From the NCBI GenBank assembly GCA_029255685.2, contig CM055319.2, positions 15,842,247-15,906,246 on the forward strand: DNA of 64,000 nt, given 5' to 3'. Numbering within the stretch: position 1 is the stretch's first letter; the number at the start of each line of letters is the position of its first letter. Below the pieces are notes generated by a model, which did not search any database, was not told the origin of the DNA, and saw only the letters and a program-made list of their open reading frames with translations. Position numbers and translations under genes: made by a program. The DNA is from Silene conica. Its lineage: Eukaryota; Streptophyta; Magnoliopsida; Caryophyllales; Caryophyllaceae. Below, piece by piece: positions 57,098-64,000 of the stretch.

Positions 57098-58566
57098 TGT
57101 TAAATCATATATTCAAATATATATTAAGTATATATGTTTATGTTTTGATAATGACAAGTCTAGCCATATATATTATATACTCGTGTGTATAATCGTGTGC
57201 TAAGTGTACAAAATATTAGTTTAAAGGATCTCATCAATCAAGTACAAAAGATTCAAGAATATTAGTCAATGGATTGACTAAGTCGAAGATTGAAAGTAGA
57301 TCACAAGTGCGTAATGGACTAAATTTATACTTATCAACTATCACTTTAGTATGAGATTGGTTCAAGTTATAGCTTGGAGCTATAACTCCATATAGAAGAA
57401 ATGATCGAAATATTTATGGTGGTTGAAACGATTTTGGTCTCCTAAAATCGTCGTGTTTAATTAGTGAATAATTGGTGTTCTAATATTATTGAATTATTAA
57501 TCTTAATAGGTTAATATAAAATATCTTTTAGTCAAATTGGAATAAATAATTTTCTTATAAGTTAATTATTTATTACTAATAAACTAAGGATTTTTATATA
57601 ACCATAATTGTCAAAATAATATAATCTAAATATTGTTTGAAACGGTTTTGGAAAACGTGTGCTATGACACGTTCCATAAAACGTGTGGGATTGAATTAAA
57701 TAAATAATTATGTATTTATTTAGATATCCTAAAAACAAACTAGATTATGTTATGAAATATAATTTATTATATTTTGACAAGGTTTAGGACATTGCTTTTA
57801 ATAAGGTTACTATTTATTTATATATTATATAAGATATTTCCTAAATACGAATTAGGAAATTGATTCCTTATATAATAGCTAAAGTATCTTTTTAAATCTT
57901 TCCTAAATCAATTAAGATTAGATTTATGGTAGTATTACCTAAAGACTAGAATTCTAGTTTAAGTAATATTCATAAATCATCTAGGGTTTAATAACCTAGA
58001 TACAATTCCATATAAATAGGATAATTGTGACACATTGATTGGTACGAAATCAAACACGCATATTCACGCAAATCAAGAGAGAACACCGCCCATCATATTC
58101 TTCAAAATTCGAGCTTTAATTGTCATATTCGTTTCAAGATTCAAGTGCTCCAGCATTGATCTTATTCATCCAAGATTGTGACATTGAAAGAACATTGAAG
58201 ACATATCTTATTAGCGTAAGATAGATCGAGTATTTTACGGTACTCATTGTAAGCAAGTATTTAACGGTACTTGTCGTAGCTAGATATTTAACGGTATCTA
58301 GATAGAGTTACAACTAACATTAAAGTTGTACGAGTAGGGTTGATAAAATTGTAATCCGGAGTCGGTACTAATTTTATTAATCGAGAATAGTGGAGGTAGG
58401 TTTCAAATTGTGAAACTTAACCGATTCAAAAATATCGTGTTTCTATTTATTCTTGCTCTACTCGACGTTCATCGTACTCTCACACACATCGAAGAAGATT
58501 TGAAAAAGAAGGCATACTCAATTCAACCCCCCTCTTCTTGAGTATATCATATCAATAGACTCTTCA
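57098..58566 (+). repeat. 3' LTR of SIRE copy 2
   Basis: This 1469-bp LTR starts TGTTAAATCATATATTC and ends ATAGACTCTTCA, followed by the TSD ATAGG. It matches the SIRE copy 1 LTR from its first base on, which shows this is the family's usual LTR start. Confidence 0.9.
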
Positions 58567-58571
58567 ATAGG

Positions 58572-59676
58572 GTACTATAATTAACGAAGCAAAACAAGTC
58601 TGAAACATACGCGAGGTTGGTCGACCGACCAGCTATTCCAGTTGGTTGACCAACTACCCCAGTCGACCTACCAGTTAAGCCAGTCAGTCGACCAGGGTCT
58701 GCTACGGGTTGCCCTAAATTACGCCATCTACGCTATAGGTCGCCTACATCCTAGCATATGGGGTCTAGCTACTCATAACGGTAATGAAAATAGAAACTAA
58801 AATATTCAAAACAACGGAAAACATGATTATTACGATGAATAAAATTGCAAATAAGAACAATAATGGCATTGGGATACTAACTACCTTAATTAATCTATGG
58901 GAACTGTAAAAAATTGAAATTAAGAAGAAGAATTACCGTAAACAAGGCAGAAATAAGAACGGAACGATTGAACTTTATTGAATAAGAACTGAAAGATTAT
59001 AATAACTAGAGAACTATAACCCTAAACTAAAAAAAATAGAGTGTTTTCTAAAGCTAGGTAAAAACCTACATGCCTAAAACTGAAGAGGGGTTTCATGTTA
59101 TATAGCAAAGTACAAAACCCTTTCTTAAAACCCTAACATGATTATGGGCTTTGAACACGTCGTTTAATCTCTCCGTCACAGGTACAGTAATGCATTCTGA
59201 CAAATTCTACAGCGCGCGTTGATCTTAAAATAGCTGCCATTTCTTTGTTGCTTATCGTAATAAAGCGATTCTTGTGGCATTAGAGAGCTAAGAGGAATAA
59301 GCTTTGACCTTCAATTGGAATAACTCGATTATTAGCTCTAGAACTCGAGATATCGCCATTTGAAACAGGCTGCAATATCGCGAAGCGAATCTTTGCTTGT
59401 TGAAGCTTGTAAACTGTACGCACCCTTGCTCGTTCTATCTTCAGGCCTTGAAATGTGCGCCAGGCTTCGTTCCTTCTTCATTCCTTCGTATCCTTAGTCA
59501 TGCAAATCACTTGAGGCGGGTTTGACTCGAAATCGCCTCATTTCCGCATAAATCTGCAATAATGCATAAAAATATGAAAGTAGACGAAATAGGAGAAATA
59601 ATAACCAAGAACTCATAAATGAGCTCTTAAATGCGTGGGAAATGAGGTGTAAAACATCGTATAATAGACACGCAAA
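58572..59676 (-). repeat. Athila copy 3 LTR, second part
   Basis: This continues the LTR interrupted at 31807 (GTACTATAATTAACGAAGC follows on from the left part as in copy 2). It contains cassettes at 58619 and 58661 and ends near GACACGCA at about 59676, next to the polypurine tract. Confidence 0.75.
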
Positions 59677-60825
59677 AAATTCCCCAAACCAAACCCTTGC
59701 TTGTCCTCAAGTAAAAACTAGACTCGATCTTAAGCTAATGGAACCATTTCAATCTCAGAGCGAAATGCAAATGTAAAGCTTCAACCAATTTAATGCTAAG
59801 TCAACAACGAACTAGCAAATGAATCATGCAAACGAGTTATGAAGTTGTCAAACTTTGCTCATCTATCAACCATAAAGACTTCGTCACAATGGACTCTCGC
59901 GGGTCACTCATATCACACAATAAGCAAAGGGTGAGTGCATGTGTAAAAGATAGAAAGAAGTAATTTTGTAAAGACACTCACCTAACTTCGACCCGTGGAA
60001 ACATGTCTGCAATCTAACATGAAAACAATCTCTACAACCGTGCATATACATACCAATCTAGTGACTTTGACACACGCTGAGGTAAAGAAAGATGTGTGAG
60101 GTAATGGTTAAGAAAGGTTAAGATAATTTTGGATATGTGGAGTTAGATAGCCAAGTTAGCAAAATCGGGATCCAAACAACGAATTTCACAACTTTCAACC
60201 CAATGAACTTAAACACAATGCATTTTTGTAGCACAAATCTCACAATTTTTCCAAGGAAATTGACTCCCGCATGATATGAATGAAGTATAGGAGTAATAAA
60301 GGCTAAAGAAAGGGATTTTTTTTTGAACAAACTGCACTTTTCTGTTTCTGTCAGTTGGTCGACCGACAAAGGGATGCGGTCGGTCGACTGACTTGCAGTG
60401 TAATTTTTTTCGATTTTTTTTCTTTCTTTTTCTTTCTTTTTCTGTTTTCTTTTCTTTTCCTTCTTTTTCTTTCATTATTTCTTTTCTTTCTTTCTCACAT
60501 GGAAACATAACAAACAAATATGACCAAAAACTTTCCCGTGACCACAAATACTAGCTTGGTTAAGGTGGGCTAAGTATAGGATGTAACTTTTGGGACAAAA
60601 GGCAAATTTGGTAATGTGAGGCTTATGGGTGAAATAAGAAAAAGGGACCTCAAATGCACGTGTCACAAATCACAAAATAAGATAGCATACAGGTATATAG
60701 CAGGTTACGTTCATGTTTATGCATGTTGATGTAACATGTCTCAAGGGGAGTACTACTCACATCCTAGATAACTGGTCATGAATGAAACCAGAAATAAGCT
60801 CTAAAACTCAGAATCATTATATATA
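59677..60825 (-). other. Non-coding 3' region of Athila copy 3
   Basis: The polypurine tract complement (AATTCCCCAAACC) and the stem-loop TTGCTTGTCCTCAAGTAA (59697-59714) start the block. The sequence then parallels 47620-48700 of copy 2, including a cassette at 60357 and T-rich tracts near 60410-60490. It stops at the mariner-like insertion. Confidence 0.75.
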
Positions 60826-61470
60826 CTCCCTCCTATTCATTTTAATTGTCCCATTGTCTTAAAAGGACAAATTTTACGGTTTATTAGTTGTTTATTATTT
60901 TGGTTGTGTAGGGGTATGTTGATTGGAGAGAGGGTGTTTTATTTTGTGTAAAGTAAGTATGATTAGTGAGCTTCTAATCTTTCCCTCCCATTTTTAACCC
61001 AATATTGTTTCCCTCCTTATTCTTTGTCATTAATGCTGAACAGGAAACTGTTTTACTCGAAATAAACCGTTTTTGTACACTTTGTTTTGCGTGAAATAAA
61101 AATTACACCATACCGATTAAAAACTTAAATTACGGTCCATAAATTACATTTCAGAAATTGAATTACATAAATTACATTAATAAATTAAATTAAAAAAATT
61201 ACATGACGTTAATTAAAATAACTAAATTAAAAGACGTAAACAAAAAGACGGACTTCAGAATAGCTTCGATTTCCATCGTTTTTTCGACAGGCCCAAACGA
61301 GATGTCCCATTAACCAAGTAAACTGAAACACTGTCATTCCCAATACAGTATACAGAAACTCATTTAATTCTGAAATTAGACCCACAAATGAAATTTGGAG
61401 CCAAATTAGAAAGAGATGAAAAGTTGGCGCCAAAATGAAATTTCACAAAGAGTTGCAAAGTTCTCAATGT

Positions 61471-61478
61471 TATAAATA
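61471..61478 (+). promoter_or_regulatory. Putative TATA box of the mariner transposase
   Basis: TATAAATA lies about 145 bp upstream of the transposase ATG in the only clear TATA-like context of this 5' region. Confidence 0.5.
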
Positions 61479-61510
61479 GAAGTCCCTATATTTATGGACT
61501 TCATTCATGA

Positions 61511-61610
61511 GCAAACAGCCAAAGTTTCCCTTTCTACCAACATTCAGAATAAATCAGCAATACAACAGCCAAAGTACCTCTTTCTACCAACATTTAGAAT
61601 AATTCAGCAA
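61511..61610 (+). repeat. 50-bp tandem duplication in the transposase 5' leader
   Basis: Two units at 61511-61560 and 61561-61610 share ACAGCCAAAGT, CTTTCTACCAACATT and CAGAATAA-type words, an exact 50-bp step, and end 11 bp before the ATG. Confidence 0.85.
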
Positions 61611-61621
61611 AAGAACAATCA

Positions 61622-63115
61622 ATGAGGAAAAATTTAACCAACTTTGAAAGATCTAAAATAAATGAGACATTGTTAGAACACAGTACAAATCGGAAGCCAA
61701 GCTACGGTATTATGAACGAATTGGCAGCAAGGTTCATGGTGGACAGAAAGACTATTAGCAGAATATGGAAGACGACTGAAGCACAGAGGGCAGCAGATCC
61801 TATGGTAGATGTCAGCAACAAGAAACAAGGTTGCAAACGTTCTGGGAAGGAAGTGTTAGATGAGGAGAAAATTGCATCAATTGATTTACTAAAGAGGACA
61901 ACACAACAAAACCTTGCAGACAACATAGGGGTAAGTCAAGCTACTGTTTCAAGATGGGTAGCGACTAACAAAATAAGGGCACACACAAATGCTTTAAAAT
62001 CGGGTTTAAATGATAATAACAAGCTTGCTAGATTAATGTTTTGTCTCAAACATATAGAGTATCATCAGTTAAGAAAAACAGTGGTATTCAAAGATAATAG
62101 GCACATAGTTCACATGGATGAAAAATGGTTTGCTAAAACAAAACCTTCAACACGGTTTTATATGGGTAAACGTGAAACTAATCCTCATAGATGCATACAG
62201 TCTAAGAACTTCATAGAGAAAGTAATGTTCATGTGTGTCGTGGCTAAACCCGAGTATGGGTCAGATGGTGAAATGTTTTTTGATGGTAAAATTGGTATTT
62301 GGCCATTTGTACAACAAGTACCAGCTAAGAGAAATTCCAAAAATAGAGTGGCAGGCACAATGGAAACAAAATTTATAGAATCAATAAACAAGAAAGTGAC
62401 TAAAGACATGGTCTTAAACTGTGTGTTGCTTGCAATAAAGGCTAAGTGGCCTAACAATAGGAGTAAGCATGTGGTTATTGAACAAGATAATGCACGTCCA
62501 CATTTTACAAATGAAGATCCTGATTTCAAAGAAATGGCTACGGCAGATGGATGGAGGATTGAAATGACCTATCAAACACCCAATTCACCAGACTTGAACG
62601 TCTTGGATTTGGGATTTTTTAGGTCAATTTAATCCCTTCAACGCAAAAAAAAAGCAATCAAATTGGATGAATTGATACAGAACACATTGAATGCATATCA
62701 AGAAGAAGATGCAATGAAATTGAAGTATGTATTGTTAACATTACAAGCATGCATGGTAGAAATAATGAAAAGAAAGGGAGGTATTGACTATGCTGTACCA
62801 CACATGCACGAACATAGTCTAGCAGGTCAAGGATTACTTCCTGAATACCTCAATGTCGACATTGACTTAGTGAAGTAATGCGTAAGGTACATAGAGAATG
62901 TTGGGGATGCATCAGTTATAAGTGACTTGGTTAATGCACTATCAGAATTAACAGAGAATGCGCAGAATGCAGAGAATGAAGCAAGCACCAGTGGTACCAG
63001 TAATGAACCAACAGGTGAGGTTCAACCTGTTGGCACCATTACTGAAATGATCACTAGGTCAGACAACTCAACAATGGAGACAGACATGCCACCAGTGTGT
63101 CAGATATATCGTTAG
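61622..63115 (+). pseudogene. Mariner-like transposase, DD39D triad present, two in-frame stops
   Basis: From ATG 61622 the frame encodes two helix-turn-helix segments (LAARFMVDRKTISRIW at about 34-50, and NLADNIGVSQATVSRWV at about 97-113). The catalytic motifs are HMDEKWF (Asp166), IEQDNARPH (Asp289) and VLDLGFF (Asp329). The last two are 39 residues apart, the plant DD39D type. The enzyme cuts and pastes DNA between inverted ends at TA sites. TAA at 62630-62632 stops it after residue 336. The same frame continues with SLQRKKKAIKLDELIQ to a second TAA at 62876, and again to 63115. Plant relatives are about 500 residues, so these stops look like inactivating changes. The triad itself is intact. 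Confidence 0.85.
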
Positions 63116-63647
63116 TTAGAGGATTGCTGTGCTAATGAATGAATCACGTACTCGTACTAAGGAGTTAACATTTTGCAGGTATAATAAGGACAGATAATGT
63201 ATATTTTGCAGACAGGAAGGTTTTGAAAGCAACATAAGCAGAATGATCACAGGAAGGTTTTGAAAGCAACATAAGCAACATAAGTTTTTTCAGGCAAATC
63301 ATGGTAATTAGCACATAACTTAATCACTGTAATCAGTAGACTATTTAAGCACGCGAACTTTGCATCTCTTTTGTAAAAGTCAGTGGCGGCACACAATGAT
63401 AATCTGTTCAGGCTAATATGTTCGAGTCTAACTACCAAATGTAAACACACTCGTCAACATTTTTGACCGTAGACAGCCTCATCACTACAAACGGTGGTGG
63501 CATTGTCAACGGCCAAGAACGTTTTAGGGTTATTCAGAAAACGATGGAAATAATCATTTAAAGACCGTTATCATCATTAGTCCGTAAATTTAAAAAACAA
63601 AAATTAAAAGCAGGGATTTAGAAACAACCTTCGTAGATGAAGCAACA
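63116..63647 (+). other. Region after the transposase, nothing recognised
   Basis: A near-exact 30-bp repeat (ACAGGAAGGTTTTGAAAGCAA-like) occurs at about 63210 and 63250. Otherwise no gene, inverted end or known element is seen. The area could be the 3' part of the mariner element. Confidence 0.4.
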
Positions 63648-64000
63648 TTAAAGGCAGAATGATTCATCAGGGTTGTTCCCGTCAATACCGGGCCAATACT
63701 TAGCCAACTGCTTCAGAAACCAAGACCGAATAATAGGATTATTTTGTATACTTGCCGGATCTAGGGTTTCAGATGAAAAAACATTCTGAGAGACATATGC
63801 AGCCTCAGATTTCAGCTCCCATATACACAAATCAACCTTGTATTCCATTAATACCCCATATTCAGGCCAGTATTTTACCAGCTCTTGCATAAAACTCAAT
63901 CTACTTTGTGGAATCTTACTATTGGCTAACCACAGTTCCCCCTTCCTCTTCATATCCTCTTCCTTATTTCTACTTTCGACACATGCAAGTATTTCAGATG
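63648..64000 (-). CDS. C-terminal part of an unrecognised protein, running off the right edge
   Basis: The minus-strand frame is open from the window edge to a stop at 63648 (at least 116 codons; the first Met in view is at 63953, but the frame continues upstream of it). The sequence has a doubled motif, ELVKYWPEYG and QLAKYWPGIDG, about 65 residues apart, and mixed charged and hydrophobic composition like a real protein. I do not recognise the family. It could be a second frame of the mariner element, a captured gene piece or a host gene end. Confidence 0.35.
   Translation of the reverse strand, partial: SEILACVESRNKEEDMKRKGELWLANSKIPQSRLSFMQELVKYWPEYGVLMEYKVDLCIWELKSEAAYVSQNVFSSETLDPASIQNNPIIRSWFLKQLAKYWPGIDGNNPDESFCL

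Larger units (their letters stand above)
31808..58566 (+). mobile_element. SIRE-type Ty1 LTR element, copy 2 (broken pol, nested insertions)
   Basis: Perfect TSDs ATAGG (31803-31807 and 58567-58571) bound the element. Order: 5' LTR, primer site, gag (with chromovirus copy 3 inside), protease, integrase, reverse transcriptase, RNase H (with Athila copy 2 inside), a spacer, an envelope-like frame, polypurine tract and 3' LTR. Ty1 order and the frame after pol place it in the SIRE/Maximus lineage. Gag-pol has roughly six or more breaks besides the two insertions; the envelope-like frame looks whole. The LTRs differ by roughly 3.5-4 percent by eye, about one and a half million years at 1.3e-8 per site per year. 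Confidence 0.9.
31251..60825 (-). mobile_element. Athila-type LTR element, copy 3 (partial, minus strand)
   Basis: The element's 3' LTR (31251-31807, resuming 58572-59676) is split by SIRE copy 2. Beyond it come the polypurine tract and stem-loop (59677-59714) and about 1.1 kb of the non-coding 3' region. The mariner-like element then interrupts it at 60826, and the rest lies past the window edge. Three 21-bp palindrome cassettes are present (58619, 58661, 60357). It is more diverged than copies 1 and 2 and has no coding in view. Confidence 0.8.
60826..64000 (+). mobile_element. Mariner-like element (plant MLE, DD39D), right end not seen
   Basis: The left end CTCCCTCCTATTCATTTTAA follows TA (60824-60825), the usual mariner TSD, and interrupts Athila copy 3. 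About 800 bp of 5' sequence with a TATA box lead into a transposase frame. No matching inverted end was found up to 64000, so the element either continues past the edge or has lost that end. The MITE at 22033 has a similar terminus and could have been moved by such a transposase. Confidence 0.75.

Overview
The window is repetitive plant nuclear DNA, most likely from a eudicot with a large genome. The evidence is Ty3-type Athila and Tekay-like chromovirus elements, Ty1-type SIRE elements, CACTA, PIF-Harbinger and mariner DNA transposons, a TRIM, a plant L1-type LINE tail and exon pieces of a plant NAD(P)-binding gene. No intact ordinary host gene, rRNA, tRNA or CRISPR array was found. The species cannot be named from the sequence.

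Nearly everything belongs to a stack of elements inserted into one another, and most junctions are fixed by target-site duplications (TSDs). Left half: an unclassified 250-bp segment (31001-31250) flanks chromovirus copy 2 (minus strand, 28004-31000). SIRE copy 1 (minus, ending at 28003) sits at the start of that element's gag. SIRE copy 1 is itself interrupted by a 6.1-kb CACTA element (20364-26453, TSD AGA), a Harbinger derivative (17181-18513, TSD TTA) and Athila copy 1 (plus, 6279-17172). Athila copy 1 is interrupted by chromovirus copy 1 (ending at 6278), a LINE tail (10196-10511) and a TRIM (10526-11078).

Right half: Athila copy 3 (minus) begins at 31251. SIRE copy 2 (plus, 31808-58566, TSD ATAGG) lies in its LTR. 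SIRE copy 2 carries chromovirus copy 3 in gag (33351-40677, TSD TCAAG) and Athila copy 2 in the RNase H region (46017-54169, TSD CCTAT). A mariner-like element with a DD39D transposase starts at 60826 inside the Athila copy 3 interior.

Open frames that look whole are the Athila ORF-1 frame (12675-14129), the gag-protease frame of Athila copy 2 (49561-52512, minus) and the SIRE envelope-like frame (54988-56565). The pol regions of the LTR elements are broken. The CACTA element carries a dead Ulp1-like protease end and exons of a captured NAD(P)-binding gene.

The most unusual signals are three. (1) A 33-bp cassette made of two near-palindromic 12-mers of the GGTCGRYCGACC type, always offset by exactly 21 bp, occurs 26 times across the three Athila copies in coding and non-coding parts; an unrelated palindrome with the same 21-bp offset occurs in a chromovirus LTR. 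(2) A stem-loop with a G-rich three- or four-base loop lies directly before the polypurine tracts of Athila and chromovirus elements and recurs at a second internal polypurine-like site. (3) A CACTA element has captured host-gene exons whose splice junctions still keep the reading frame.
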